Below are positions 8,600 to 18,464 of a stretch of DNA of 64,000 nucleotides, piece by piece. The translations under genes and the position numbers were made by a program. The notes below the pieces were generated by a model. That model was not told the origin of the DNA and did not search any database. It saw nothing but the letters and a program-made list of their open reading frames with translations. The stretch spans positions 1 to 64,000 of the forward strand of contig CALKJZ010000017.1 of NCBI GenBank assembly GCA_937995515.1. Direction: 5' to 3'. The stretch comes from an uncultured Sphingomonadaceae bacterium (GTDB lineage Bacteria; Pseudomonadota; Alphaproteobacteria; Sphingomonadales; Sphingomonadaceae). The stretch's first letter is position 1, and every line of letters begins with the position of its first letter.

Positions 8600-9252
8600 G
8601 CAGCGCAGCGCAGGGCGGGCCGGGAGCAGGCGGGCGGCTCATCGCGCTCGAAGGCGGGGAAGGCGCCGGCAAATCCACCCAGGCCGCCCGTCTGGCCGGC
8701 TGGCTGAGGGCGCAGGGCCACCATGTCCACTGCACGCGCGAGCCGGGCGGCACGCCGGGTGCCGAAGCGATCCGCGCGCTGTTCGTCTCCGGCGCGCCGG
8801 ACCGGTGGACGGCCGAGACCGACGCGCTGCTGGTGAGCGCGGCCCGGGCCGACCATGTGGCGCGCGGAATCCGCCCGGCGCTGGCCGCGGGCGCGCTGGT
8901 GCTGACCGACCGGTTCGTCCATTCGACGCTTGCCTACCAGGGCGGGGGCAAGGGGCTCGACAGGGCCGCGCTCGAAGCGATCCACCGGTTCGCAACCGGC
9001 GACCTCTGGCCCGATCTCGTGTTGTGGATCGACGTGCCGCCCGAGGTGGGCCTTGCGCGCGCCGCGGCGCGCCGCGGCACGCCCGACCGGTTCGAGGGCC
9101 ACGACCTCGGCTTCCACGCGCGCGTGCGCGCGGCCTTTGCCGCCATGGCCGGGGCCGACCCGCGAATCCGCCGCATTGACGGCATGGCGGCCGAGGAGGC
9201 GGTGGCAGCGGCCTGCCGGGCGGAAGTGGACGCGCTGCTCAGCCGCGCCTGA
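8596..9252 (+). CDS. tmk: Thymidylate kinase
   Basis: Phosphorylates dTMP to dTDP for DNA synthesis, in the cytoplasm. 218 residues, normal length. The P-loop is at about 20-27 (EGGEGAGKST), the DR motif reads TDRFVHSTLAYQGGGKG, and the arginine-bearing REPGGT loop is at about 48. The TTG start overlaps the rlpA stop (TTGA). The 3' end overlaps the convergent hydroxylase gene by 14 bp. In many alphaproteobacteria tmk is followed by holB; here the neighbour is replaced by the carotenoid region. Confidence 0.97.
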   Translation: MSSAAQGGPGAGGRLIALEGGEGAGKSTQAARLAGWLRAQGHHVHCTREPGGTPGAEAIRALFVSGAPDRWTAETDALLVSAARADHVARGIRPALAAGALVLTDRFVHSTLAYQGGGKGLDRAALEAIHRFATGDLWPDLVLWIDVPPEVGLARAAARRGTPDRFEGHDLGFHARVRAAFAAMAGADPRIRRIDGMAAEEAVAAACRAEVDALLSRA

Positions 9253-9997
9253 GCGGCTCGTCTGAGAGGCCCCGGTCGGTACCGCACATCCGGTCCCAGA
9301 AGCGGAAGTAGAGGCCGTAGTTGGCCTTGTAGTCGCTGTGGTGCCTGGAATGGTGGGAGGCGGTGATGATGTGCCGCCCGAACCACCCCTCGACCCAGCG
9401 GCGCGGGAAGATCTCCCAGCCCATGTGGTTGGTGACCCCGAAAAAGGTGGCAATCAGCAGGACCGCCATCAGCGCGCCCCAGTGGATGGGGATGAGGAAG
9501 GTGAGCGCCGGGATTAGCCACGCCGCCGAAAGCGCCTCCCACGGGTGGAAGGCCATGGCGGCAAAGGCGGTCGGCGGCCGGCTTTCGTGGTGGACGGCGT
9601 GCACCTTCCGGAACAGCCAGGGCCAATGGTGCATGGCCCGGTGGGTCCAGAAGAACCAGGCATCGTGGATGAGGAGGTAAAGGGCAACCGAGACCGGGAT
9701 CCACCACGGCGGCAAGAGATCACCCGTGTAGATGCGCGTGGCGCCGTGCGCGGTGAAGGCCCAGAGCGCAAGACCCGAGGGGATGCCATAGATGGCCGCA
9801 CTCGCCAGCGACCAGCCGATCTCGCGGCGGACTTGCGCCCTGAGGCGGGCGCGACGCACCGGATCTGCGGGCGCATAGACGGACGGGCGCACGCGCGCGG
9901 CCGCCCAGGCAAAGAGGCCCGAGACGGCGAGGTAGCGCACCGCGACAATGAGCGTCATCGCTGCGAGTGTGAGCCAGAGGCTTCCCGGTTCGGTCAT
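9239..9997 (-). CDS. Sterol desaturase / fatty acid hydroxylase family protein, possible carotenoid ring hydroxylase
   Basis: Integral membrane di-iron oxygenase of 252 residues. Histidine clusters are visible: HDAWFFWTHRAMHH, HAVHHESR and SHHSRHHSDYKANYG, set among hydrophobic spans. It starts 46 bp from, and divergent to, crtY, so it shares the promoter region of crtY-crtI-crtB. That placement suggests a carotenoid ring hydroxylase. The 2,2'-hydroxylase CrtG of nostoxanthin-forming sphingomonads is a candidate of similar size, but this assignment is inference. Alternatively it modifies a lipid or hopanoid. Confidence 0.8.
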   Translation of the reverse strand: MTEPGSLWLTLAAMTLIVAVRYLAVSGLFAWAAARVRPSVYAPADPVRRARLRAQVRREIGWSLASAAIYGIPSGLALWAFTAHGATRIYTGDLLPPWWIPVSVALYLLIHDAWFFWTHRAMHHWPWLFRKVHAVHHESRPPTAFAAMAFHPWEALSAAWLIPALTFLIPIHWGALMAVLLIATFFGVTNHMGWEIFPRRWVEGWFGRHIITASHHSRHHSDYKANYGLYFRFWDRMCGTDRGLSDEPLRRG

Positions 9998-10043
9998 GCC
10001 CGCTCCCTAGCCACGCGCGCCCGCCCAAGCTAGAGCCGGCAGG

Positions 10044-11198
10044 GTGTCGCGGCCCGATCATGATGTGCTGATTGCCGGCGGGGGGCTTTCCGCCGGGCTG
10101 ATCGCGCTCGCGCTGCGCAGGGCGCGGCCCGAGCTGCGGGTGGCAATCGTCGAGGCGGGCGAGCGGTTTGGCGGCAACCACACCTGGTCGTCGTTCGAGA
10201 CCGACCTCGACTCCCGCGGCGCAGCGCTTGCCGCGCCGCTCATCGCGCACCGCTGGCCGGTGCATCTCCTGCGCTTTCCGGCCTTCGCGCGGGAGATCCG
10301 GCTCGGCTACCAGTCGGCCACCTCGGAGCGGCTGCACGCCGTGCTGATGGAGGCCCTACCGCCCGAGGGCCGCCTGCTCGGCTGCCCGGCGATTGCGGTC
10401 GAGCCGGGCCGCGTGCGGCTGGCCGACCAGCGGGTGGTGACCGCGCGCGCGGTGCTCGATGCGCGCGGCCAGCGCGATTCGCCCGCGCTGCGGCTCGGCT
10501 TCCAGAAATTCGTCGGCCTCGAGGTGGAGCTCGCACGCCCGCACGGTCTTGCCGGCCCCATCATCATGGATGCAACCGTCGCCCAGCACGACGGCTATCG
10601 CTTCGTCTACACCCTGCCCTTCTCTCCCACGCGGGTGCTGATCGAGGACACCTATTACGCCGACGGCCCGGCGCTCGACCGCGCGGGGCTCGAGGCGCGG
10701 GTCAGCGCCTATGCCGCCGCGCAGGGATGGGAGGTGACGCGCGTGGTGCGCGACGAGCAGGGCGTCCTGCCGATCGCCATCGGCGGCGACATCGGCCGCC
10801 ACCTCGGCGCCTTTCCGCGCGGCGTGCCGCCCGTGGGCCTGGCAGCCGGCCTGTTCCACCCGGTCACCGGCTACAGCTTCCCCGATGCGGTGCGCCTCGC
10901 GCTCCACATCGCACGGCTCCCCGATCTTTCGGGCGCGGCAATCGACCGCGCGGTGCGCGCCTATGCCATCGAGGCTTGGGAGGGGCGAAAATTCTATCGT
11001 CTTCTCAACAAGATGCTTTTTCATGCGGCAGAGCCCGGGCAGCGCTGGCGGGTGCTCCAGCATTTCAACCGCCTTGACGCCCCGCTGGTTGGCCGGTTCT
11101 ACGCTGGCGGTACAACCTTTGCCGACAAGGTGCGAATTCTCTCCGGGAAGCCTCCGGTTCCGATTTCGCGCGCCGTGGCGGCTCTCGTGAAGGCCTGA
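10044..11198 (+). CDS. crtY: Lycopene beta-cyclase
   Basis: Converts lycopene to beta-carotene by closing both ends into beta rings; membrane-associated flavoprotein. 384 residues, typical of bacterial CrtY. The N-terminal nucleotide-binding motif reads DVLIAGGGLSAGLIALAL, followed by GGNHTWSSF, a CrtY hallmark. DARG, the internal FVYTLPFSPTRVLIEDTYY block and the C-terminal FYRLLNKMLFHAAEP and FADKVRILSGKPP are also diagnostic. The start is a GTG. It ends 4 bp before crtI, so it heads the crtY-crtI-crtB operon. Confidence 0.96.
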   Translation: MSRPDHDVLIAGGGLSAGLIALALRRARPELRVAIVEAGERFGGNHTWSSFETDLDSRGAALAAPLIAHRWPVHLLRFPAFAREIRLGYQSATSERLHAVLMEALPPEGRLLGCPAIAVEPGRVRLADQRVVTARAVLDARGQRDSPALRLGFQKFVGLEVELARPHGLAGPIIMDATVAQHDGYRFVYTLPFSPTRVLIEDTYYADGPALDRAGLEARVSAYAAAQGWEVTRVVRDEQGVLPIAIGGDIGRHLGAFPRGVPPVGLAAGLFHPVTGYSFPDAVRLALHIARLPDLSGAAIDRAVRAYAIEAWEGRKFYRLLNKMLFHAAEPGQRWRVLQHFNRLDAPLVGRFYAGGTTFADKVRILSGKPPVPISRAVAALVKA

Positions 11199-11202
11199 AC
11201 CC

Positions 11203-12765
11203 ATGGACATCGAGCGGCCCACCCCGAAGGCGATCGTGATCGGCAGCGGTTTCGGCGGGCTTGCGCTTGCCGTCCGGCTCCAGTCGGCCGGAATCCAGAC
11301 GACGCTCGTCGAGGCGCGCGACAAGCCGGGCGGCCGCGCCTATGTGTTCGAGGACGAGGGCTTCATCTTCGACGCCGGCCCGACTGTGATCACCGATCCG
11401 TCGTGCCTTGAGGAGCTGTTCGCCCTCTCCGGGCGCCGCCTTGCCGACTATGTCGAGCTGATGCCGGTTTCGCCCTTCTACCGGCTGATGTGGGAAGACG
11501 GGTTCGTCTTCGACTATTCGAACGACGATGATGCGCTGTTCGCGCAGATCGGCCGCAAGAGCCCCAACGACGTGCGGGGCTACCAGCGGTTCTACGAGTT
11601 CTCGGAAAGCGTGTTCCGCGAGGGCTATCTGAAGCTCGGCACCGAGGCGTTTGTCGATTTCCGCTCGATGCTGCAGGCCGCCCCGCAGCTTCTGAGGCAC
11701 GAGGCGTTCCGTTCGGTCTATGGCATCGTCTCGCGCTTCATCCGCGATCCGCAGCTGCGCGAGGCGCTTTCGTTCCACACCCTGCTCGTCGGCGGCAACC
11801 CGTTTCACACGTCGTCAGTCTATGCGCTCATCCATGCGCTCGAGAAGAAGTGGGGCGTGTGGTTTCCGCGCGGTGGCACGCATGCGCTGGTGCGCGGGCT
11901 CCTGCGGCTGTTCTGCGATCTCGGCGGCGAGACCATCATCGGCACGGCGGTTGCGCGGATTGCGGCAGGCCCCACCCGCGTGACGGGCGTGGAGCTCGCC
12001 GACGGCCGTCGGCTTGCGGCCGACCTTGTCGCCTCCAACGGCGATGTCGTCCATACCTACGGCACCCTTCTCGGCGACCATCCCCGCGGACGGCGCATGG
12101 CGTCGCTGCTCAGGCTCCGGAGCTTTTCGCCCTCGCTGTTCGTCACCTATTTCGGGGTGCGCGGCACCTATCCGGAGATCCGCCACCACACCATCCTCTT
12201 CGGACCGCGATACCGCGAGCTGTTGCAGGATATCTATTCGAACGGCGTCTTGGCAGACGACTTCTCGCTCTACCTCCACCACCCGACGGCGACCGACCCG
12301 GCCATGGCGCCCGAGGGCTGTTCGACCTTCTATGTGCTTTCGCCTGTGCCGCACCTTGGCAAATATGCCGGCGACTGGGAGGCGATCGCGCCCGGCTATG
12401 CCGCGCGGATCCTCGACTATCTCGAGGCGCGCCTGATCCCCGGCCTGCGGGCGAACCTGGTTGCGCAGCGGCACTTCACGCCGGCCCATTTCCAGACAGA
12501 GCTGAACGCGCACCTCGGTTCTGCCTTCAGCCTCGAGCCGGTGCTGTGGCAATCGGCCTATTTCCGCACCCACAACCGGGATGGTGCGCTTGCGAACCTC
12601 TATTTCGTGGGCGCCGGCACCCATCCCGGCGCGGGCATTCCGGGCGTGGTCGGCTCGGCCAAGGCGACGGCCAAGCTGGTGCTCGCCGATCTCGGCCTTC
12701 CCCAGCCGCAGGCGCATGCGGCGCAGTGGCCCTCGAACGCCGGGCCCGCGCTTGCAGCGGAGTGA
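11203..12765 (+). CDS. crtI: Phytoene desaturase
   Basis: FAD-dependent enzyme that desaturates 15-cis-phytoene, normally in four steps to lycopene. 520 residues. The N-terminus holds the FAD motif VIGSGFGGLALAVRL, then DKPGGRAYVFEDEGF and DAGPTVITDPS. The C-terminal signature YFVGAGTHPGAGIPGVVGSAK is the classic carotenoid-desaturase pattern. It begins 4 bp after crtY. The number of desaturation steps cannot be read from sequence, but adjacency to crtY supports the four-step lycopene product. Confidence 0.97.
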   Translation: MDIERPTPKAIVIGSGFGGLALAVRLQSAGIQTTLVEARDKPGGRAYVFEDEGFIFDAGPTVITDPSCLEELFALSGRRLADYVELMPVSPFYRLMWEDGFVFDYSNDDDALFAQIGRKSPNDVRGYQRFYEFSESVFREGYLKLGTEAFVDFRSMLQAAPQLLRHEAFRSVYGIVSRFIRDPQLREALSFHTLLVGGNPFHTSSVYALIHALEKKWGVWFPRGGTHALVRGLLRLFCDLGGETIIGTAVARIAAGPTRVTGVELADGRRLAADLVASNGDVVHTYGTLLGDHPRGRRMASLLRLRSFSPSLFVTYFGVRGTYPEIRHHTILFGPRYRELLQDIYSNGVLADDFSLYLHHPTATDPAMAPEGCSTFYVLSPVPHLGKYAGDWEAIAPGYAARILDYLEARLIPGLRANLVAQRHFTPAHFQTELNAHLGSAFSLEPVLWQSAYFRTHNRDGALANLYFVGAGTHPGAGIPGVVGSAKATAKLVLADLGLPQPQAHAAQWPSNAGPALAAE

Positions 12766-12855
12766 CGGGACGCAGGGTGTGCCGCGGCGTCCGGCACGGC
12801 CCCGCGCACGGCCGCACGGGCTGCGGGATGCCCGGCTGACCGGGCGCCGGCCGGC

Positions 12856-13812
12856 ATGACCACCGTTGCCGGATCCGCCCCCGAGGTGCTCGCCGCGGCC
12901 GAGGAGGCGATCGCCAGGGGCTCGAAGAGCTTCGCGCTTGCAAGCCGGCTGTTCGACCCGGAAACCCGGGCCCGCGCCACGCTGCTCTACGCCTGGTGCC
13001 GGCACTGCGACGACGTGATCGACGGGCAGGAGCTGGGCCAGGGCCGCGTGGCCAGCGCCGATCCGCCCGCGGTGCGGCTCGCGCGCCTTCAGGCGGCAAC
13101 CGACCGTGCGCTCTCCGGCACCCTCTCGGGCGACCTGCCGTTCGACGCGCTGGCGCTCGTGGCCCGCGCCGTCGAGATTCCGCGCCGCTACCCGCAGGAT
13201 CTCCTCGAAGGCTTCCGCATCGATGTCGAGGGCAGCCAGATTGCAACGCAGGAGGATCTGCTCACCTACTGCTACCATGTCGCCGGCTGCGTGGGGGTGA
13301 TGATGGCGCTGGTGATGGGGGTGGCGGCTGCCGATCATGCAACCCTTGCCCGCGCCTCGGATCTTGGCATGTCGTTCCAGCTCAACAACATCGCCCGCGA
13401 CGTCGCCGAGGATGCCGCGCGCGGGCGCTGCTACCTGCCCCACTCGTGGCTGGCAGACGAGGGGCTCTCGCCGGAAACCCACATGGCGCCCGAAAACCGC
13501 GCGGCGCTGCACCGGGTGGTGGCGCGCCTTGTTGCGCTGGCCGAGACCTACGAGGCCTCGGCCGTCCATGGCGTGCCCATGCTCGGCCGCCGCCAGGCCT
13601 GGGCCGTGCTCTCGGCCGGGCGGATCTATGGCGGCATCGGGCGCAAGGTGCGCGAGATGGGCCCGCGCGCGATCGATGGGCGGGCTGTCACCCGGCGGCG
13701 GGAGAAGCTCTATGCCGTCATCCTCTCGGCGCCCGAGGCGCTGATGCGCGCACGCAGCCCCGGCCGCGCGGTGCCGCCACGGCAGGGGCTGTGGACCCCG
13801 CGCTTCGTCTAG
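12856..13812 (+). CDS. crtB: Phytoene synthase
   Basis: Condenses two geranylgeranyl diphosphates to phytoene, the first committed carotenoid step. 318 residues. Both aspartate-rich motifs are present: DDVID at about 50-54 (WCRHCDDVIDGQE) and NNIARDVAEDAARGRCYLP at about 177-195. SKSFALASRLF near the N-terminus and YCYHVAGCVGVMM are also family marks. It follows crtI after a 90-bp gap, so it may have its own weak promoter. The substrate-producing crtE is not in the window. Confidence 0.97.
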   Translation: MTTVAGSAPEVLAAAEEAIARGSKSFALASRLFDPETRARATLLYAWCRHCDDVIDGQELGQGRVASADPPAVRLARLQAATDRALSGTLSGDLPFDALALVARAVEIPRRYPQDLLEGFRIDVEGSQIATQEDLLTYCYHVAGCVGVMMALVMGVAAADHATLARASDLGMSFQLNNIARDVAEDAARGRCYLPHSWLADEGLSPETHMAPENRAALHRVVARLVALAETYEASAVHGVPMLGRRQAWAVLSAGRIYGGIGRKVREMGPRAIDGRAVTRRREKLYAVILSAPEALMRARSPGRAVPPRQGLWTPRFV

Positions 13813-13847
13813 CCGGAGCCGCGTTCGCCCCCGCGGCCGGGCGGCGC

Positions 13848-14408
13848 TCAGGCCGTCTCGCGCTCCATGCCCCGGCCAACCGGGTTCCGGCGGACCACCG
13901 CGATCCCGGCCCGGCGGTTGGCCTCGAGCTGGCGGTGCAGCTTCTGGATGTCGGGCGCCCAGATGAAGCCGAAGGAGACCGTGCCCTCCTTCGATTCGAC
14001 GACATGGTGCAGCCGGTGCGCCTGCACCACCCGCTTCATGTAGGCCGAGCGCGGAACATAGCCGGTCTCGATCCGGCGGTGGACGATGATGTCGTGAAAC
14101 AGGAAGTAGATGGCACCATAGCCGGCAATGCCGAAGCCGATCCAGGTGAAGAGATCGCCCCAGCCGAGCAGCGAGCCGCCGACGATCAGGGCAATCGAGG
14201 GCACCGCGCCCATGACGGCAAACCAGTCGTTCTTCTCGAAGGCGCCGGTGCGCGGCTCGTGGTGCGACCGGTGCAGCGACCACAGGAAGCCGTGCATCAC
14301 ATATTTGTGCGAGAGGATGGCAACCACCTCCATCACCGCCACGGTGAGCAGGAACACCAGCACGCCCGCGAGGAAGGGCACATCGCCATGAAACACCTGA
14401 TGGTCCAT
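13848..14408 (-). CDS. crtZ: Beta-carotene 3-hydroxylase
   Basis: Di-iron membrane hydroxylase that adds 3- and 3'-hydroxyls to beta-ionone rings, giving zeaxanthin. 186 residues. All four His motifs of CrtZ are present: SHKYVMHG, LHRSHHEPR, FHDIIVHRR and AHRLHHVVESKEG. The ATG at 14408 fits the family length; an upstream open frame is a shadow. It converges on crtB with 35 bp between stops, so it is transcribed separately from crtY-crtI-crtB. Confidence 0.95.
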   Translation of the reverse strand: MDHQVFHGDVPFLAGVLVFLLTVAVMEVVAILSHKYVMHGFLWSLHRSHHEPRTGAFEKNDWFAVMGAVPSIALIVGGSLLGWGDLFTWIGFGIAGYGAIYFLFHDIIVHRRIETGYVPRSAYMKRVVQAHRLHHVVESKEGTVSFGFIWAPDIQKLHRQLEANRRAGIAVVRRNPVGRGMERETA

Positions 14409-14476
14409 GCGCCGTGTCTTACGCCGTGCGCCGGCCCGGCAACAGTCCCCTTTTGCCGCAGGCGAAAGCGGCCGGC

Positions 14477-15430
14477 TCAGCCGGAAACGCTGGCGCGGCC
14501 GGTGATCGCCTGGCGCAGCATCCAGCCTGCGCGGCAGATGCGGATCGCACCAAGCGTGGCCACCCCGCGCAGCCGCTCGCCCGGCCCTCCAAGCCGCGGC
14601 GACAGGAGCAGCTTCACGCCATGGACAGGGATGGACGCGATCACCAGGCCCGCGCGCATCATCCAGCCGACCCGCGCGCGGGCGGAGGTGCCGGCAAGAC
14701 CGAAGGACTCCTCGGTCAGGCGGGCCCATTTGCGCCGCAGGGCCGGCCAGTCGGCACGGGTGGGGTGGCTCACGACGAGGTCGGGCGCATAGGCGATGCG
14801 GTATCCCAGCCGGCCCGCGCGAAGGCTCCAGTCCTTGTCTTCCGAGACCCCGTGAACGAACGGGCCGACGGCTTCGAAGATGGCGCGGCTGACCACGAAA
14901 TTGCCCGCACCGGTGAAGCCCTTGCGGGTGATGTAGGCCTTCTGGTTGAAGGCGAACACGCGCTCGAAGGCCTCCGCACCACTGCGTGGCGGCGGGGTCT
15001 CGTCGTGGGTGTCGACCCGGCCGCCCACGATATCCGACCGGCTGCCGCAGGACCGCGCGGTTGCCAGCCAGTCGTCGGCCGGGATGCAGTCGGAATCGAT
15101 GAAGGCGAGCATGGCCGCCTTGCTTTCGGCCACGCCGAGGTTGCGGGCGTTGGCCGCGCCTTTCTGCGTCTGCGTCAGCCAGCGGACGGCGGGAAAGGCC
15201 GCGCGAAGGCCCGACAGATCAACAGTCGAGCCATTGTCGACGACGAGGATCTCGACCTCCCCGGGCTGCGGCAGCCGTTGGCGCTGCGCCTCGAGCCGGG
15301 CGAGGACCTCGCGGAGGTGCCCCACATCATTGTAGTGCGGGATGATGACAGCGAGCGCCGGCGCGGTGGCCACCCTGCCGGCGCCTTGCGGCTCTGCTGC
15401 GGGCTCGTGCGGCGGATGGAGGGGCATCAT
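14477..15430 (-). CDS. Family 2 glycosyltransferase
   Basis: GT-A fold transferase of about 317 residues. The nucleotide-sugar half spans about 23-130: LAVIIPHYNDVGHLREVLA, VVDNGSTVDLSG, KGAANARNLGVAES, and the metal-binding DxD region FIDSDCIPADDW. Downstream GAGNFVVSRAIFE and GVSEDKDWSLRAGRLGYRI give the acceptor/catalytic ED-W motif. Two tandem ATGs at 15430/15427 precede it. It may be co-transcribed with crtZ (68-bp gap), which hints at carotenoid glycosylation, but GT2 enzymes also make cell-surface polymers and glycolipids, so the acceptor is unknown. Confidence 0.85.
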   Translation of the reverse strand: MMPLHPPHEPAAEPQGAGRVATAPALAVIIPHYNDVGHLREVLARLEAQRQRLPQPGEVEILVVDNGSTVDLSGLRAAFPAVRWLTQTQKGAANARNLGVAESKAAMLAFIDSDCIPADDWLATARSCGSRSDIVGGRVDTHDETPPPRSGAEAFERVFAFNQKAYITRKGFTGAGNFVVSRAIFEAVGPFVHGVSEDKDWSLRAGRLGYRIAYAPDLVVSHPTRADWPALRRKWARLTEESFGLAGTSARARVGWMMRAGLVIASIPVHGVKLLLSPRLGGPGERLRGVATLGAIRICRAGWMLRQAITGRASVSG

Positions 15431-15739
15431 CGCATTGACGACCTCGCCGGTTGCGGGATTGCGCGGCGGGGCGCCGCGATGCCCGGCGCCGCGATGCCCG
15501 GCGCCGCGGGCGGCCAGGCGACGACGGGCCGGCGCGCGGCCCCCAAGGCCTCCCGTTGCGGCGGGCGCCTGCCACAGGCCAAGGCGCAAGACAAGGGCGG
15601 GCAGCCTCCGGGCGGGCCGCATCCCGGGGCAGGGGCGCAGCAGGGCGCCGTGCGCGGCCGCGCCGGCTCCCTGCCGCCTGGCCCCGTCGTGCCCGCGGAC
15701 ACTCCCCGGACCGGCGAGGCCCCCGGGGCTTCCGAGAAG
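15431..15739. other. Gene-free 309-bp spacer with 15-bp repeat
   Basis: Very GC-rich DNA between two minus-strand genes, carrying the promoter region of the glycosyltransferase gene. No frame here has family similarity; the open frames are arginine/alanine/proline-rich. It holds the 15-bp tandem repeat listed separately. Confidence 0.5.
15471..15508. repeat. 15-bp tandem repeat, about 2.5 copies
   Basis: Two exact copies of GCGCCGCGATGCCCG followed by a third partial copy, 40 bp upstream of the glycosyltransferase start. Confidence 0.85.
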
Positions 15740-17335
15740 CTAGGGCCGCGGAGCCCGGCGGCCGAGCGCCCGGGCGATCACGCCCGCCGCGTTCCAGCCC
15801 GGCGCGCCGGAGACCCCGCCGCCCGGGTGCGCCCCGGCACCGGCGATGTAGAGCCCGCCGATTTCGGTGGCGTGGCGGCCGGCGCCCGGCCAGGGCCGGG
15901 CCGCCCACAGCTGGTCGAGCGTGAGGGCGCCGTGGAAGATGTCGCCGTCGACGAGGCCGAAGCGGCGCTCGAGATCGAGCGGCGTGAGCACCTGCCGTGC
16001 GACCACAAGGCGGCGGAACCCGGGCGCGAACTGCTCGACCACCTCGAGCACGGCGTCTGCGGCCGCCTCGCGCGCGTCGTCCCAGCTTCGCCCGTCGGGA
16101 AGCCGGGGCGCGAAATGCTGGGCGAAGAGGCTTGCCACATGCGCTCCCGGCGGGGCGAGGCCTCGGTCGATCGTCGAGGGGATGAGCATTTCGACGACCG
16201 GCCGGCGCGACCAGCCATGGAGCTTCGATTCCGCAAACGCCCGCTCCATCCAGTCCATGCTGGGGGAAAGGATGATGCCGGCCGAAAGGTGCGGCCCCGG
16301 CTCCGGGCAGGCGGCAAGGCGCGGCAGGCCGGAGAGCGCGACATTCATCCGCAGGCTCGCCGAGCCGGAGGCAAGCCCGGCGACCCGGGCCCTCGTGCGT
16401 GTCGGCACGTCGGCCGGATCCAGCAGGCGGGAGAAGAGCAGCTTGGGCGGGACGGCGGCCGCGACCGCGCGCGCAGGCAGGCTGGTGCCATCGGCGAGCC
16501 GCACGCCGGCGGCGCGGCCGCCCGCCACGATGACCCGCGCGACGGGTGCACGGGTGCGGATGGCCACCCCGGCCTCGGCGCAGGCTGCGGCCATGGCGCG
16601 GGTGATGGCGCCCATCCCGCCCATGGCGTGCCCCCAGGCGCCCTTCACCCCGTTCACCTCGCCGAACACATGGTGGAGGAGCACGATCGCCGAGCCCGGG
16701 GACGAAGGCGCGCCCCATGTGCCGACGACCGAATCGAAGGCAAGCAGGGCCTTGAGCGCCGGGCTTTCAAACCAGCGGTCGAGAAAGCGCGCCGCCGAGC
16801 CGGCGAGGAGATCGAACAGGTCGGCGCGCGCCTCGGGCGCAAGGCCGAGCGCGGCCGGGCCCTCGCGCAGCAGGCCGAGCCAGCCCGAGGGCCCGCCGGC
16901 CAGCGCTGGCGGCGGGCGCAGCGCAAGCCGGCGCAGCAGGTCGGCGACCGCCTCGAGCCGCCGCGCATAATCCGGCCAGCGGGCGGCATCGGCCGGGCTG
17001 AACCGGGCGATCTCGGCCCGGCTGTCCACGTCTCCGCCGAGCAGCAGGGCGCGGCCGTCCTCGGTCGGCAGCAGGTTGCCAACCGGCCGGGTACGGAGCC
17101 GGAGGCCGTGGCGGGCGAGCTTCATGGCCGCAATGATCTCGGGCCTGAGCAGGCTCACCGTGTAGCTTGCCACGCTGTTGCGGAAGCCGGGTGCGAACGC
17201 CTCGGTAACGGCGCAGCCGCCCACCTCTGCCTGCGCTTCGAGGAGGGTGACGGGAAGCCCGGCCCGCGCCAGCCGCCACGCGCACACGAGCCCGTTGTGG
17301 CCGCCGCCGACGACGAGAACCGGGGGCTCGGCCAT
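15740..17335 (-). CDS. PYROXD2-like FAD-dependent oxidoreductase (CrtI superfamily)
   Basis: Flavoprotein of 531 residues. The FAD motif reads VLVVGGGHNGLVCAWRLARAG, then EVGGCAVTEAFAPGFRNSVASY. The histidine in GGGHNGL and the C-terminal block LYIAGAGAHPGGGVSGAPGWN are typical of the pyridine-nucleotide-disulfide oxidoreductase domain 2 (PYROXD2) family rather than of true phytoene desaturases. HVFGEVNGVKGAWGHAMGGMGAI is another family block. It starts 6 bp after prs ends on the same strand, so it is co-transcribed with it. Substrate unknown; proximity to the carotenoid genes is suggestive only. Confidence 0.9.
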   Translation of the reverse strand: MAEPPVLVVGGGHNGLVCAWRLARAGLPVTLLEAQAEVGGCAVTEAFAPGFRNSVASYTVSLLRPEIIAAMKLARHGLRLRTRPVGNLLPTEDGRALLLGGDVDSRAEIARFSPADAARWPDYARRLEAVADLLRRLALRPPPALAGGPSGWLGLLREGPAALGLAPEARADLFDLLAGSAARFLDRWFESPALKALLAFDSVVGTWGAPSSPGSAIVLLHHVFGEVNGVKGAWGHAMGGMGAITRAMAAACAEAGVAIRTRAPVARVIVAGGRAAGVRLADGTSLPARAVAAAVPPKLLFSRLLDPADVPTRTRARVAGLASGSASLRMNVALSGLPRLAACPEPGPHLSAGIILSPSMDWMERAFAESKLHGWSRRPVVEMLIPSTIDRGLAPPGAHVASLFAQHFAPRLPDGRSWDDAREAAADAVLEVVEQFAPGFRRLVVARQVLTPLDLERRFGLVDGDIFHGALTLDQLWAARPWPGAGRHATEIGGLYIAGAGAHPGGGVSGAPGWNAAGVIARALGRRAPRP

Positions 17336-17341
17336 GCCCGT

Positions 17342-18283
<942 letters not shown>

Positions 18284-18354
18284 GCCGCCCCGCCGTGATC
18301 TTCTGCTTCGCGCCGGTGGCCTAGCCGAGGCCTGCGCGCCGGGCAAATCCCCAG

Positions 18355-18387
18355 GTGCGCCCTTCGTGTGCCGTTCGTGCGCCCTGT
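18355..18387. repeat. Imperfect 11-bp tandem repeat, 3 copies
   Basis: Three near copies (GTGCGCCCTTC, GTGTGCCGTTC, GTGCGCCCTGT) lie in the 180-bp spacer upstream of prs. Weak by itself but in line with other spacer repeats in this window. Confidence 0.55.
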
Positions 18388-18464
18388 GCTGAGGCCCGCA
18401 CCGGCCGGCGCCGCGGCGTGCCGGAAGCAGGCATCTTGCGCGCCCCGGCCTGCGGCACGCGCGC

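Noticed and set aside
9998-10043. CTAGC-N17-GCTAG inverted repeat between the hydroxylase and crtY genes
   Set aside because: Only 5-bp arms, single occurrence and long spacer; may be chance, although CTAG is rare in such genomes.
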